64,000 nucleotides of DNA from Paenactinomyces guangxiensis (GCF_016055185.1 NZ_JAECVR010000001.1:1-64000); one strand, 5' to 3'; positions 45,332-54,311 are shown, counted from the first letter of the stretch. Translations and numbers: made by a program. Notes: a model not told the origin generated them from the sequence alone.

Positions 45332-45407
45332 TGGTGGGCCCAACAGGACTCGAACCTGTGACCGATCGGTTATGAGCCGACTGCTCTACCAACTGAGCTA
45401 TAGGCCC
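45332..45407 (-). tRNA. tRNA with anticodon CAT (elongator Met or Ile2)
   Basis: Acceptor GGGCC..., D-arm TAGCTCAGTTGGTAGAGC, anticodon loop CTCATAA between TCGG and CCGA, T-arm with GGTTCGAGTCC and encoded CCA. The loop matches both tRNA-Ile2 (lysidine-modified) and some elongator tRNA-Met. The initiator is the separate gene at 45501, so this one is Met or Ile2; Ile2 is slightly favoured by the ACGGCTCATAACCG-like arm. Confidence 0.9.
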
Positions 45408-45418
45408 ACATTGGTTAA

Positions 45419-45495
45419 TGGCGGAGCTGACGGGATTCGAACCCGCGATCTCCTGCGTGACAGGCAGGCATGTTAGGCCTCTACACCACAGCTCC
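45419..45495 (-). tRNA. tRNA-Asp (GTC)
   Basis: Acceptor GGAGCTG/CAGCTCC with discriminator G, anticodon arm CCTGC-CTGTCAC-GCAGG as in other bacterial tRNA-Asp, T-arm GGTTCGAATCC and encoded CCA. Confidence 0.95.
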
Positions 45496-45500
45496 ATAGT

Positions 45501-45576
<76 letters not shown>

Positions 45577-45620
45577 TCATTTGAACCATCTTTTTTGTTC
45601 TCGCTTCAGCGACAATTAAT

Positions 45621-45649
45621 ACTATACAACACATCATAAAATTATGCAA
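45621..45649 (-). promoter_or_regulatory. Promoter of the tRNA operon
   Basis: Minus strand TTGCAT (45649-45644) and TATAGT (45626-45621) are separated by 17 bp. Transcription would start about 40 bp before tRNA-fMet. Confidence 0.75.
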
Positions 45650-45662
45650 GGGTTTTTTCATA

Positions 45663-45839
45663 TTAATTTTTTTTCCAGATATAGCGGACGCCAAACCTTC
45701 CTTTGCTGGAGCGGAACACTTCCACTTCCTCCGGGCTGTCATAGCCGTATAACCACCAATCTTCCTCCATGCGGGCGGCCAGGCATCTTGCTTGAAAGCG
45801 GGTATCGTATAACTTGGCCCAATAAACCCAACGGCCCAT
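45663..45839 (-). CDS. Conserved-looking 58-residue protein of unknown function
   Basis: ATG 45839 follows AAGGAGG by 8 nt. The product begins MGRWVYWAKLYDTRFQARCL and goes on AARMEEDWWLYGYDSPEEVE, ending RFGVRYIWKKN. It is rich in aromatic residues with no signal or membrane segment. The strong binding site and balanced composition support a real gene. The tRNA promoter lies just downstream of its stop. I do not recognise the family. Confidence 0.7.
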   Translation of the reverse strand: MGRWVYWAKLYDTRFQARCLAARMEEDWWLYGYDSPEEVEVFRSSKGRFGVRYIWKKN

Positions 45840-46024
45840 AGTTCCAGCCTCCTTTTCCTACAAGTATTTTGTCACCTTTTTGGGTTTTCATGCTTATATA
45901 TGGTCATAAACACATTTTTTTACATAGGGATGCAGGATCTGGGGAGTTTGCATATGATATAGCAAGCAAGCAGAGCAGCTTGTTGGTTTAACTCACTCTA
46001 CCTGACATATGTTCCCTCCTCATG

Positions 46025-46055
46025 AACCGGGTACTGTATGCCCGGTTTATTTTTT
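46025..46055 (+). terminator. Strong plus-strand terminator without an upstream gene
   Basis: AACCGGG (46025-46031) and CCCGGTT (46041-46047) are followed by TATTTTTT. The nearest genes on both sides are on the minus strand, so it may end a small RNA or antisense transcript starting in 45850-46000. The rest of 45840-46202 shows no gene. Confidence 0.7.
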
Positions 46056-46202
46056 AAGCCGATTCAATCAAGCTTCGGGACAGGCCACTAACCCAATTCT
46101 GCCCTCCCCTACCCTGACACACACTTTCACATAAAGACAGACTGCCGATATCGTTTCATCAGCAGTCCTTGAAATTCTTCCATATAATGGTAAAAACATT
46201 TT

Positions 46203-46745
46203 TTACTCGTTGATTTGTCCTCGGGAAGCGATCAGTTCCTCTTCCCTTTCTTCTTCGTCTCTCAGGCGGTGCGCCAGACGGCTGGAGGCAGCTGCTGCTA
46301 TGCTTGCTACCAGGTCATCGGTAAACGTTTGGACAGGACCGTCTTTCTTGGTGTCCAGTTGCTTGATAATTCCAATTTTATGTTTATCCAGATGGCCGAA
46401 TGTCGTTACCGCTATACTTCCATAACCAAAAACGGAGCCTAATGCGAGGGTTTCATCACAGCCGAATAGTCCTTCATCGGAACGGACCAGGGAGAGGAGA
46501 GGCTCGGAAAGCAGATTTTTTTCGGCCAGGATGTCCAGTTCAACACCGACCAGAATCGCATGTTGAATCTCCCTTTTATTGAGTACTGCCAACACACTCT
46601 CCACACAGGTCTCCATCTTTAATTCAGGAGCGTAAGGATTTTGCATCTGATAAACGATTTCGGCAATGGATTCAATCGTAACTCCCCGTTGCGTCAACCG
46701 TTCCATTGCTGCCACTTTTACTTCGTTGCTGTGCACTCTTCGCAT
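46203..46745 (-). CDS. yutG: Phosphatidylglycerophosphatase A-related protein (YutG-like)
   Basis: A 180-residue cytosolic protein of the PgpA family (PF04608). The N-terminal helical region MERLTQRGVTIESIAEIVYQ and the C-terminal LDTKKDGPVQTFTDDLVASI with AAAASSRLAH match YutG of Bacillus. The family dephosphorylates phosphatidylglycerophosphate in lipid synthesis, but soluble YutG-like proteins may have another substrate. ATG 46745 follows AGGAGG by 8 nt. It is divergent from yjcG, with a 182-bp intergenic region. Confidence 0.82.
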   Translation of the reverse strand: MRRVHSNEVKVAAMERLTQRGVTIESIAEIVYQMQNPYAPELKMETCVESVLAVLNKREIQHAILVGVELDILAEKNLLSEPLLSLVRSDEGLFGCDETLALGSVFGYGSIAVTTFGHLDKHKIGIIKQLDTKKDGPVQTFTDDLVASIAAAASSRLAHRLRDEEEREEELIASRGQINE

Positions 46746-46927
46746 CGTATTTCTCCTCCTGTCTCAATTGCCAGCCTTATATGTATATTAACATAAGTCC
46801 AGGATCTGGGAAGTGTGAAACAAATATGAGCCCGGATAACTTGACGTGCTTTATCTGCGAAGAAAAGATATAATAAAAGAAATGTGTTTGTAATTTTCCA
46901 ACGGATAAATACTGAGGAGGGAAACTT

Positions 46928-47437
46928 ATGGATTATGGAATTGTTGTATTTCCACAAAAAGCGGTGCAAGACATCATTAATTCCTATCGGAAACGATATG
47001 ACCCTCATTACAGTTTGATCCCGCCGCATATTACACTGAAAGAGAAGTTTGAGCTATCCGAAGAAAACCTTGATGAGGCCGTAGCCAAACTGGACAGGAT
47101 CGCACAAGAGGTTAAACGTTTTTCCATCAAATTTCATAAAGTGAGCCACTTTTACCCAACCAGCAATACCATTTACTTGGCGATCCAAAACAGCGATCCC
47201 CTCATTGAGCTGCACAATAAAATCAAAGACGCATTTGGCAAGGATGAAACTCCGTATGATTTTATTCCCCACTTGACCATCGGACAAAAAATGTCCGAAG
47301 ATGAGTTACATGATGTATACGGAAGCCTGCGTATGAGAACATTTGAACTGGAAACAAAAATTGATCGCTTTCATTTGATGTATCAACTGGAAAACAAGTC
47401 CTGGACCGTATATCAATCGTTCCTGTTAGCAAAATAA
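46928..47437 (+). CDS. yjcG: 2H phosphoesterase / 2'-5' RNA ligase-like protein (YjcG)
   Basis: A 169-residue cytosolic protein with the two HxT motifs of the 2H phosphoesterase fold: PPHITLKEKF (His40 region) and FIPHLTIGQK (near residue 119). These act on cyclic or 2',5'-linked phosphodiesters; the Bacillus YjcG substrate is not firmly known. ATG 46928 follows GAGGAGG by 7 nt. The GNAT gene lies 34 bp downstream, the same pairing (yjcG-yjcF) as in B. subtilis. Confidence 0.9.
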   Translation: MDYGIVVFPQKAVQDIINSYRKRYDPHYSLIPPHITLKEKFELSEENLDEAVAKLDRIAQEVKRFSIKFHKVSHFYPTSNTIYLAIQNSDPLIELHNKIKDAFGKDETPYDFIPHLTIGQKMSEDELHDVYGSLRMRTFELETKIDRFHLMYQLENKSWTVYQSFLLAK

Positions 47438-47471
47438 TTGTTACGGTTGGTTATAGAGGGGAGTTTTATCT

Positions 47472-47906
47472 TTGTCGATCATAGTGAAGACGATTCAAGA
47501 TCAACAGGAAATGAATGAGGCTTTCGCCATCCGCCGGAATGTGTTTATTGAGGAGCAACAGGTACCCGAGGATTTAGAAATTGATGAGTGGGAGGATATT
47601 GCCACCCACTTTCTTGCACTTGAGGAAGGAAAACCGGTAGGCACATGTCGGTTAAGATGGGTAAATCCCCAGACTGTAAAAGCGGAACGGGTTGCCGTAC
47701 TTGGCGAGAAAAGGAAGACCGGCGCGGGCAAAAAGCTGATGGAAGCATTGGAGCTTTATGCCCGTGATAAAGGTGCGAAGACAATTGTTCTCAATGCCCA
47801 GATTCAAGTTGTTCCTTTTTACGAGAAACTTGGTTACCGGGGCACAGGTGCATCCTTTTTTGAAGCCGGTATAAAACATATTCCCATGAAAAAGGAGCTC
47901 AACTAG
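47472..47906 (+). CDS. yjcF: GNAT-family N-acetyltransferase (YjcF)
   Basis: A 144-residue acetyl-CoA-dependent transferase. AIRRNVFIEEQQVPEDLEID at the N-terminus and RVAVLGEKRKTGAGKKLMEA (motif A, pyrophosphate loop R.TGAG) are typical, followed by VPFYEKLGYRGTGASFFEAG. TTG at 47472-47474 serves as start, with GAGGGGAG 8 nt upstream. It is cotranscribed with yjcG and ends in a 4-bp overlap with the convergent PHP gene. Substrate unknown. Confidence 0.9.
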   Translation: MSIIVKTIQDQQEMNEAFAIRRNVFIEEQQVPEDLEIDEWEDIATHFLALEEGKPVGTCRLRWVNPQTVKAERVAVLGEKRKTGAGKKLMEALELYARDKGAKTIVLNAQIQVVPFYEKLGYRGTGASFFEAGIKHIPMKKELN

Positions 47907-48745
47907 CGTTTGCCGGCCGCTTGCTTGAGCTCTTTGACCCGGGAGTAGTCTGCCGTGCAAGTACCCAGTTGGGCGTGGTACATTGAACCGTTTCGTTCAC
48001 CGTGAAAATCGGAACCGGCAGTAGCAATCAGGTGATATTTTTCTGCTATCCCCCGATACCTTCTTTTTGCCTCTTCCGTGTGGTCGGGGTGATTCACCTC
48101 AATTCCATCCAACCCGCATTCCACTAATTGAGGAATAACTTCGTCTTGTTCATAAAGCCCCGGATGAGCTATAACGGCCACACCTCCGCCGCCATGGATG
48201 ATATCAATCGCTTCAAAGGGAGTGATTCGCTTAGGCGTGACATAAGCCAGCCCGTCTCTTCCCAGATAACGGTCAAACGCTTCATCCATGCTGCCAACTA
48301 CCCCTTTATCTATGAGAACTTCAGCGATATGCGGACGGCCGACATTCAGACCCGGGGCTTTTCTCTTGCTTTTTTCCGCCACCTCCTCCAGGGTAATTTC
48401 GATCCCTAACTGATTTAGCTTACTGATCATCATTTGATTGCGAATTTTCCTCACATCCCGCAGATCCTCCAGCTTTTTCAACAGCTCCGGATCATGGGGA
48501 TAAATATAATAGCCCAGCATATGAATCTCTTTCCCGTCCCACAGCGTACTTATCTCCACACCGGGAACAACCTTTATCCCCAGCTTTCTTCCCTCTTCCT
48601 GCGCCTCTTCAATCCCGCTGACCGTGTCGTGGTCCGTGATTGCCACAGCTTTTAATCCCACCTCCCTGGCCAGTTGTATCACTTGATCAGGGCGCAGCAA
48701 GCCATCCGATGCCGTCGTATGGGAATGTAAATCCACTCGTTCCAT
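47903..48745 (-). CDS. PHP-domain phosphoesterase (RNase AM/YciV-like)
   Basis: A 280-residue metal-dependent phosphoesterase. The four PHP motifs are visible: VDLHSHTTASDG (I), AITDHDTVSG (II), PGVEIS (II/III) and VIAHPG followed by GSDFHG (III and IV). E. coli RNase AM of this type acts on 3',5'-nucleotide ends. ATG 48745 overlaps the upstream stop (TGATG) with GGAGG 7 nt before it, so translation is coupled to the unknown upstream gene. It converges with yjcF. Confidence 0.9.
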   Translation of the reverse strand: MERVDLHSHTTASDGLLRPDQVIQLAREVGLKAVAITDHDTVSGIEEAQEEGRKLGIKVVPGVEISTLWDGKEIHMLGYYIYPHDPELLKKLEDLRDVRKIRNQMMISKLNQLGIEITLEEVAEKSKRKAPGLNVGRPHIAEVLIDKGVVGSMDEAFDRYLGRDGLAYVTPKRITPFEAIDIIHGGGGVAVIAHPGLYEQDEVIPQLVECGLDGIEVNHPDHTEEAKRRYRGIAEKYHLIATAGSDFHGERNGSMYHAQLGTCTADYSRVKELKQAAGKR

Positions 48746-49419
48746 CAATGCTCCTCCTTCTTATCCGTTTTAAATAGAAAGCGATACACACCCAGCCCTA
48801 GGAACTGCATAAAAATACGCAAAGGAATGCTGATTGTCTCCAGTTGTTTTTCAATCCAATCAATCATCTGTTTAGCCTGCTCTTTTTGCAGGGGGATCAC
48901 CGGACCGACAGGTATATACTTGACGCCCACTTTCACAGGTCTTGCCAGGACATATCCATTTTGCAGCTTTTTTTCGTCCCAATACCCCGGATCGATATGA
49001 AAAAAAGGAGTTTCTCCACACCACTCCTGCAACATATACTGACCTGTCCTGCATTCTGCCAGGAAGATCGAGTAGTATGAGGCAATCAGGGCAGATGCCC
49101 ATTCCCAATCATCTTCAAGATTCTTTTCCTTCATATAACGTTCAATCATCCGTTGGTTTCTTACATTGATATAATCGCATAGAAACCAGATCCGGAATAT
49201 TTGTTCCGGGTCTGAGCGGAAATTTGCATCTTTGGTTCGCTGATAGCCTGTCCACTGTTGAAACAAGTAAAGGGCCCGCATTTTCTCCCGGAACGTAGTA
49301 CTGCGTTCCACAAAAAGGGCAGCCCGGTCCAACATGGAGAAAAAATCACTTTCTTTTTGCTGCTGCCAGTCTGCTCTCCAATCCAGAAAATGGATCGGTT
49401 CATCTGTACGTTGTCCCAT
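48745..49419 (-). CDS. Hypothetical protein, 224 aa
   Basis: A soluble-looking protein rich in Trp and aromatic residues (FLDWRADWQQQKESDFFSML, then WASALIASYYSIFLAECRTG). The C-terminal half, GYVLARPVKVGVKYIPVGPV, is followed by an amphipathic helix. No family was recognised. ATG 49419 follows AGGGAGAG. It is coupled to the PHP phosphoesterase gene (1-bp overlap), so a shared process is plausible. Confidence 0.75.
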   Translation of the reverse strand: MGQRTDEPIHFLDWRADWQQQKESDFFSMLDRAALFVERSTTFREKMRALYLFQQWTGYQRTKDANFRSDPEQIFRIWFLCDYINVRNQRMIERYMKEKNLEDDWEWASALIASYYSIFLAECRTGQYMLQEWCGETPFFHIDPGYWDEKKLQNGYVLARPVKVGVKYIPVGPVIPLQKEQAKQMIDWIEKQLETISIPLRIFMQFLGLGVYRFLFKTDKKEEH

Positions 49420-49586
49420 CGGTTATCATAACTCTCTCCCTAAAGGAATTCTCTACCCTCATTCTAAACCATTTGGCGTTTGCGTAGAATGAAATACTTT
49501 TTCCTCTTTCTTTTTCCCAAAAAGGAGGATTAATCTTCATAAGTTACGGGTAACAATATGTAACTCACTTTTGAGGAGGGCTTTTT

Positions 49587-49913
49587 GTGCAGTTAAAATC
49601 GAAAGCGCTTACCGGGATTGTACGTCCGTATCAAACGATTGATCGAATGTTGAAATCCCAAGGATTTCGTCGTTGCCACAATCAGCCGCCTGTCTACAAC
49701 ATGCAGATCAAGGATATGGTTTCAGGGATGACCTACTGTTTAAAAATCCCTACAACACCCGGTACGAATCCGGAATATTTACGTTTGGAATCACCTTCAC
49801 TCGAACTGCAAACAAGTTTTAATAAACACAGCTACACACCGATGATTCCTGATTCGGTTGTCTCCGCTGTTCATCATAAAATGGAGGAAGTCGCCTCCTA
49901 TTTAAGATCTTGA
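49587..49913 (+). CDS. Hypothetical protein, 108 aa (possibly YugN-like)
   Basis: GTG 49587 follows GAGGAGGG by 7 nt. The product has QTIDRMLKSQGFRRCHNQPP, then MVSGMTYCLKIPTTPGTNPE and a C-terminal helix VVSAVHHKMEEVASYLRS. The general layout resembles YugN-like small proteins, but the match is weak. The terminator at 49930-49955 ends the unit. Confidence 0.75.
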   Translation: MQLKSKALTGIVRPYQTIDRMLKSQGFRRCHNQPPVYNMQIKDMVSGMTYCLKIPTTPGTNPEYLRLESPSLELQTSFNKHSYTPMIPDSVVSAVHHKMEEVASYLRS

Positions 49914-49929
49914 TCACTGGATATGAAAA

Positions 49930-49955
49930 GAGCACCCACAACGGGTGCTCTTTTT
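49930..49955. terminator. Bidirectional terminator
   Basis: GAGCACCC-ACAAC-GGGTGCTC, with AAAA before and TTTTTA after, serves the plus gene at 49587 and the minus gene at 49973. Confidence 0.9.
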
Positions 49956-49972
49956 AACCACTCAGCAACTGA

Positions 49973-50155
49973 TCAGGTACGCTTTTGAATTTCCTTTTTC
50001 ATCCGCTCTGCAAACTTGTTGGGGTCTTCGTTAAGCGAACGAGTATTTGGATCAACCCCAAGCTCTTTCCCTACTTCGTTCATTAGTTCATTGATCTTAT
50101 TTTTGTTCCGAGATTGGTTACCCCGTCTCAGGGTATTGTTTAAAAAGCGGAACAT
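49973..50155 (-). CDS. Small charged hypothetical protein, 60 aa
   Basis: ATG 50155 follows GGGGGCG by about 8 nt. The product MFRFLNNTLRRGNQSRNKNK continues as a helical charged segment ending FAERMKKEIQKRT. No membrane segment or known motif is seen. The strong binding site and a shared terminator support expression. Confidence 0.65.
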   Translation of the reverse strand: MFRFLNNTLRRGNQSRNKNKINELMNEVGKELGVDPNTRSLNEDPNKFAERMKKEIQKRT

Positions 50156-50240
50156 AGGAAAAACGCCCCCTTTTTTTGCCACTCACCGAGTGTATTTTTA
50201 TTATGTAACACAATCGATAACTTATTCAGACAAAATAAAA

Positions 50241-50270
50241 AGGCAGCCAATTTGATTTAGGTGGCTGCCT
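50241..50270 (-). terminator. Terminator of the SEC-C protein gene
   Basis: AGGCAGCCA and TGGCTGCCT form a 9-bp stem with a 12-nt loop. In the minus direction it is followed by TTTTTATTTTG. Confidence 0.9.
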
Positions 50271-50273
50271 TCA

Positions 50274-51722
50274 TCATTTTTGCCCCAGCACTTGGAGTTG
50301 TTTATCGATCAGAATCATCGGATAGACGCCTTCCACTTTTGTAAAATAACATCCTGAAGATTTTACCTCAATACATCCCCTGACCCAAAAACGGTTGTCT
50401 GCATAGATATCCGGGAAGCCCAGCAGGTGAACAGGGACCCACTTGTCTTCAACAAAGAGAACAGGGCCCGTCGATGAGACGGCTAACATGTACATCCCGG
50501 AGGGTTCACCGCCACTGCTTCCGCGATATTCGGGGACGATTGCGTTTTCTTTGATCCAATTTTTTGCTTCCACTGTGGTGGGCAGAGAGCGGATGAGCAA
50601 TACATAAACTTTCTTGAAGGTCTGGTACACATCGGTGATCCCTTCTGCTTCCAACCAGCGGAATAAGTGCTTGAGCGTATTTAGAAAAATTTTGGATCCG
50701 TTCGGAGACGTTTTGGTGTGATCCAAATACCAGAAGCTTAAGAAATGAACCAGTGCATCCTCGTTCAACACAGACCAATCAAAGGACTGTCCGTAACGAA
50801 TGGAAAGGTACTTGTACAACAAGTCCAGGGAACGGCTGTAAAAGGCCTGGGTCCCTTTTTGCAACCGGGCCACATGAGAGACAAAGAACTGTTCCAAGTG
50901 CTGCATGATGCGGCCGGGCAGTACTTGATCTTCTCCTTTCGGTTCCATCGTCCCCCAGAAAGGAGTTTCTTTCATGCTCTCCAGAATTTCCGGAGGAGAA
51001 GAAGCCAATTTTTCCATTTTTTCCAGCTCTTTTGCCCGTTGAATGGACCAGCCGAGAACTCTCCATCCGTTTTCTCTAGCCGTGAAGTCTTGGTGCTCGT
51101 CTCGTTGATGAGTATATTTCTCTAGCTGCACGAGTATCTCCCCTCTCATCTCATGCACAAAAGATGTATAAGGGCCAAAGAGTTCGTAACGATTTCCCAT
51201 ACGAATGAGTCGTGTAAATACGAGTTTTTCTCTGGGAACAGTTTCTCCCTTTTTCACCTCATATTCCACATCATCAATCAGTGATCGGAAAAGCATGCCC
51301 TCTTCCCTTATTTCCTTAATCTCGTAACAAGTAAACGGGGCATTACAAAAATTACGAGCCAGACGTTCTTTTGCCGGAGCATTGCGAATCGTTGACATCC
51401 AGGATTCAACAGGCCGCTTGCGGTTCAGACAAGGGGCATCAAACAGTAACCAGAAGCGAAAAGAGAAAAAAAAGTCACGGGGGATTGGCTGATCCAAAGG
51501 AAAGCGGAGCAATTTTTTAAATCGGTCTGCCCACTCCAGTTGCATCTCGGGTGAGCAACGCGCCAAAAACCATTGATTGAGGTTCAAGAGCAACTCGTTT
51601 TTCAGACGGCTGTCTCTCAATTCTCGTGCCTTTTCTGCTGAGGAAAACGTAATGACTCTCTCACAACATTTCTTGTATTTTTTACCGCTGCCACACGGAC
51701 AAGGATCATTCCGTCCTACCAT
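50274..51722 (-). CDS. SEC-C zinc-motif protein of unknown function
   Basis: A 482-residue cytosolic protein. It begins MVGRNDPCPCGSGKKYKKCC, a complete SEC-C zinc-binding motif (CxCx8CC), which in SecA contacts SecB or ribosomes. The remaining ~460 residues are mainly helical, with a middle segment resembling phage-integrase N-terminal (SAM-like) helices (LLYKYLSIRYGQSFDWSVLN, FLNTLKHLFRWLEAEGITD). A short beta-rich end follows. ATG 51722 is preceded by GAGGTG, 5 nt upstream; the longer frame lacks a start signal. Function not known. Confidence 0.85.
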   Translation of the reverse strand: MVGRNDPCPCGSGKKYKKCCERVITFSSAEKARELRDSRLKNELLLNLNQWFLARCSPEMQLEWADRFKKLLRFPLDQPIPRDFFFSFRFWLLFDAPCLNRKRPVESWMSTIRNAPAKERLARNFCNAPFTCYEIKEIREEGMLFRSLIDDVEYEVKKGETVPREKLVFTRLIRMGNRYELFGPYTSFVHEMRGEILVQLEKYTHQRDEHQDFTARENGWRVLGWSIQRAKELEKMEKLASSPPEILESMKETPFWGTMEPKGEDQVLPGRIMQHLEQFFVSHVARLQKGTQAFYSRSLDLLYKYLSIRYGQSFDWSVLNEDALVHFLSFWYLDHTKTSPNGSKIFLNTLKHLFRWLEAEGITDVYQTFKKVYVLLIRSLPTTVEAKNWIKENAIVPEYRGSSGGEPSGMYMLAVSSTGPVLFVEDKWVPVHLLGFPDIYADNRFWVRGCIEVKSSGCYFTKVEGVYPMILIDKQLQVLGQK

Positions 51723-52009
51723 CGTCACACCTCGATGCAATTTTCCTTGTCTCAAGTATAAATGAAAAGGACAAACAACACAAAGGTATTTTGAAAAAAA
51801 AACCAATATGTTGACAACTTTATGGAAATCCTGGTTATGCAGCCCTTTTTATTAAAGTCTCTCCAGAGCAACAGAAGCGGGTTGATCCGTTTATTGTTTA
51901 GCCATGACTGATACGGGGGAAGCAAAGCAGAAAGGATGGAATAAAGGCACTGACCGGTCATATCCTGGGGGTTTTATAGGAGTTTATAATAAAAAAGATT
52001 TCTTTTCCA

Positions 52010-52044
52010 CCAAAAAAATACCTGCAATGAAAAGACATCGCAGG
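52010..52044 (-). terminator. Terminator of the 3D-domain gene
   Basis: CCTGCAATG (52021-52029) and CATCGCAGG (52036-52044) form a 9-bp stem with one wobble. In the minus direction it is followed by TATTTTTTT. Confidence 0.8.
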
Positions 52045-52059
52045 CGGCTTATTATGAAA

Positions 52060-53046
52060 TTATTTCAGGATTTTAATGGTGACCGTTCTGCGACCCCATT
52101 TAATCGCTTCAGACCTTGTTTCAAAGAAGAGGTCAATAATTCGACCATTTACGGCTCCACCCGTGTCCTCAGCTACACCGTATCCATATCCGGGAATATA
52201 CAGCTTTGTACCCAGAGGGATTACGTCCGGGTCGACGGCAACCGTTCCCCTTTTTGGATAAGTTCCGGTTGCAGTTCGGTTTCCGGTATGGGTGTAACCT
52301 GTTGCCTCAACGGTCATTGTTCCTGTCGCCGTCAATTTCGGCTTATTTTTCTCTTCTTCTGCCAATTGCGTGCTAGTTCCAATTTTCACCACTTGGTCCA
52401 CTGGTTTGATTGTTTCGACTAATGTTTCTGTAACTACCGGTTTCCCCTCTTTAACAAGCGGCTGTCCGTTTTTGTAATGCATCACTACGGCGTATATTTT
52501 TTTCCCTTTTTTTCCTTCTTTTTCTGTCTCTTTTTTCCCTTTGGCAAGTTCGTCATCTTTTTCCTCTTTTGTTTTAAAGGGAATCAGTTCGATTTTCTTC
52601 TTAATTCTCTGTTCGTACTGATCTACGACAACATTCATTCCATTGACAATTTTCTTATCTAAGGGAGTCGTTTGATCCCATTCTGTCAAAGTTACGTTCC
52701 GTTCTTCCAAAAATGCCCCAACTGTGGGTTTGGTGGTGTGAAAGGTCCCAACCTTTTTCCCGCCGACCTGCAAAGTAACTTCGCAATTGCATGTAAGCTG
52801 GATGTTACTCCGGTCTCCCACAGGTTGATCCCAGGGAATGCCGGGTTTGTATTGCTTTTTAAGCGCAGCGACGTCGAGCCCTTTTTCTTCCAGAGCCTCA
52901 GCCAGCGGTTCATTGCCGCTGTCAATGATGACTGGCTTCTCCTGATCACTGAAGGTGACTTTCACCTGCTTTGAAGAACAGCCCGCAAGTACAACCATGA
53001 CAAGAATGGTCGTCACCGTAAGGCAGTTTAGAAGGATTTTTCTCAT
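52060..53046 (-). CDS. 3D-domain lipoprotein (cell-wall hydrolase, Rpf/Sps-like)
   Basis: A 328-residue envelope lipoprotein. The signal ends in VVLAGC. One or two DUF348-like ubiquitin folds follow (LTCNCEVTLQVGGKKVGTFH and TVGAFLEERNVTL), then a G5 domain (VVTETLVETIKPVDQVVKIG) interrupted by a Lys/Glu-rich stretch (EEKDDELAKGKKETEKEGKK). The 3D domain is at the C-terminus (AVDPDVIPLGTKLYIPGYGY, AEDTGGAVNGRIIDLF) with its three Asp residues. Such proteins act as lytic transglycosylases in wall remodelling and germination. ATG 53046 follows GGAGG by 6 nt; the longer frame is not needed. Confidence 0.9.
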   Translation of the reverse strand: MRKILLNCLTVTTILVMVVLAGCSSKQVKVTFSDQEKPVIIDSGNEPLAEALEEKGLDVAALKKQYKPGIPWDQPVGDRSNIQLTCNCEVTLQVGGKKVGTFHTTKPTVGAFLEERNVTLTEWDQTTPLDKKIVNGMNVVVDQYEQRIKKKIELIPFKTKEEKDDELAKGKKETEKEGKKGKKIYAVVMHYKNGQPLVKEGKPVVTETLVETIKPVDQVVKIGTSTQLAEEEKNKPKLTATGTMTVEATGYTHTGNRTATGTYPKRGTVAVDPDVIPLGTKLYIPGYGYGVAEDTGGAVNGRIIDLFFETRSEAIKWGRRTVTIKILK

Positions 53047-53289
53047 CAGGTACCTCCACTTGGTTCTAAAAATCAAGCACAGCCCGGCTCTTGCCGGCCA
53101 AACCTTCCTTGAGGAGAAAAGTTTTGCTTCCAATCGTCCAGTTCCTTCTGAAATTGCCTGAACAATGATCAATTATAACAAATAATACTCTCTAATTCTA
53201 TGATTCTTTTTTTATGTTGAGCGGTGACTACTATAGATTTATGCACAAAGGATGTACAATGTCCCCCTTTTTTTCCGTTATCCTCCCTA

Positions 53290-54306
53290 TTACTCTTCAA
53301 CTTCTTCCGGATGTTTGGATTGGCGCCCCTGGTTAAACTTCGGTGAAGGCGCTACATACCTGGGCTGGTAATGTGTTGACTTGGGGCCGTAAATGGAGAT
53401 ATGCAGGGTTCCATTTTTTATGTCGCCAACAATGAGAATAGGTTCATTAAGCTGATTCTGAAATTTAAAATCAGGTCCTCCCCAGGAAACAGTGGCATCC
53501 CGATGCTTTGGAACATAAGTTACCTGTTTGCTGTGGCTGACACGCTGAATAATGCGCAGCCCAGCCTGGTCCACACTGTTGAAAAGGGTAGAGGAGGTCT
53601 GGCAAATCCCCCCGCCCACTCCTTCGCTATACTCCCCTTTAACAATAATTTTCGCCCTCCTGTATCCTTTTTCAACCGATCTTTTTCCCACAACACGGTT
53701 AAAAGAAAAAATTTGCCCGGGCAACAGGACATAATGGTCAATCTCTGCCGTTGATAATAGGATATTATGTGACCTGTTTTTATTGACGGGATTAAAAAAA
53801 GTTGTATAAGCGCCCAGCCTTTTTTCTTTTAATTGTTTCAATTTCTCTGTACTGACGGGTGGCTTTGACCAGATCACCGGCAAGTCGACGGGGTGATTGA
53901 TATATTGGTGAATATGTTCCAGCCACTGATCAACCTGTTCGCGGTCGATGGCCCTGCCAAGTTGATGGGGAATGATTTTTCTCTGCCGATAGTAGGCGGA
54001 CCGCGCAGGCCTATTCACTTCCTTCTCCACAACCAGATGAAACCAATCCATAAAAGCGCCGCGATCCAGGGTTGTCGGGTCAATACCGTCAAATCCAACA
54101 TCACTCAGATTGAGCGTCCAGCGCTTTCCTTCATACTGCACGATGAAAAGGGGTGAATAGGAGTAAGAGGCCCGTGGCAATTTTGCTTTATCATTGTGGT
54201 TGCGATAAATTTGAGCCGGATCCCCGGCGGCTGAGTCGCCCGCCCAGCAAACGAAAAAGAGGTTGATCATAAGGTAAATCCATGCAATCTTTTTCCATGT
54301 AAGCAT
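53290..54306 (-). CDS. VanW family protein
   Basis: An exported or surface protein of 338 residues. Residues 1-25 form a signal peptide (IAWIYLMINLFFVCWAGDSA). A peptidoglycan-binding-4-like region follows (about 50-140). The VanW domain (about 165-310) reads YTTFFNPVNKNRSHNILLST, PGQIFSFNRVVGKRSVEKGY, then GEYSEGVGGGICQTSSTLFN and KHRDATVSWGG. The role is linked to the cell envelope, and the biochemical function is not settled. ATG 54306 follows AAAAGGGG by 6 nt; that site lies in the hairpin at 54312-54351. Confidence 0.92.
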   Translation of the reverse strand: MLTWKKIAWIYLMINLFFVCWAGDSAAGDPAQIYRNHNDKAKLPRASYSYSPLFIVQYEGKRWTLNLSDVGFDGIDPTTLDRGAFMDWFHLVVEKEVNRPARSAYYRQRKIIPHQLGRAIDREQVDQWLEHIHQYINHPVDLPVIWSKPPVSTEKLKQLKEKRLGAYTTFFNPVNKNRSHNILLSTAEIDHYVLLPGQIFSFNRVVGKRSVEKGYRRAKIIVKGEYSEGVGGGICQTSSTLFNSVDQAGLRIIQRVSHSKQVTYVPKHRDATVSWGGPDFKFQNQLNEPILIVGDIKNGTLHISIYGPKSTHYQPRYVAPSPKFNQGRQSKHPEEVEE

Positions 54307-54311
54307 AAAAT

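Noticed and set aside
51904-52422. A 172-codon plus-strand frame
   Set aside because: It is the antisense shadow of the 3D-domain gene and of its terminator, without protein-like composition.
53047-53160. A cyclic-di-AMP (ydaO) riboswitch before the 3D-domain gene
   Set aside because: Such genes often carry one, but only a short CCGGC-AAGA-GCCGG hairpin is visible and the conserved riboswitch blocks are not.
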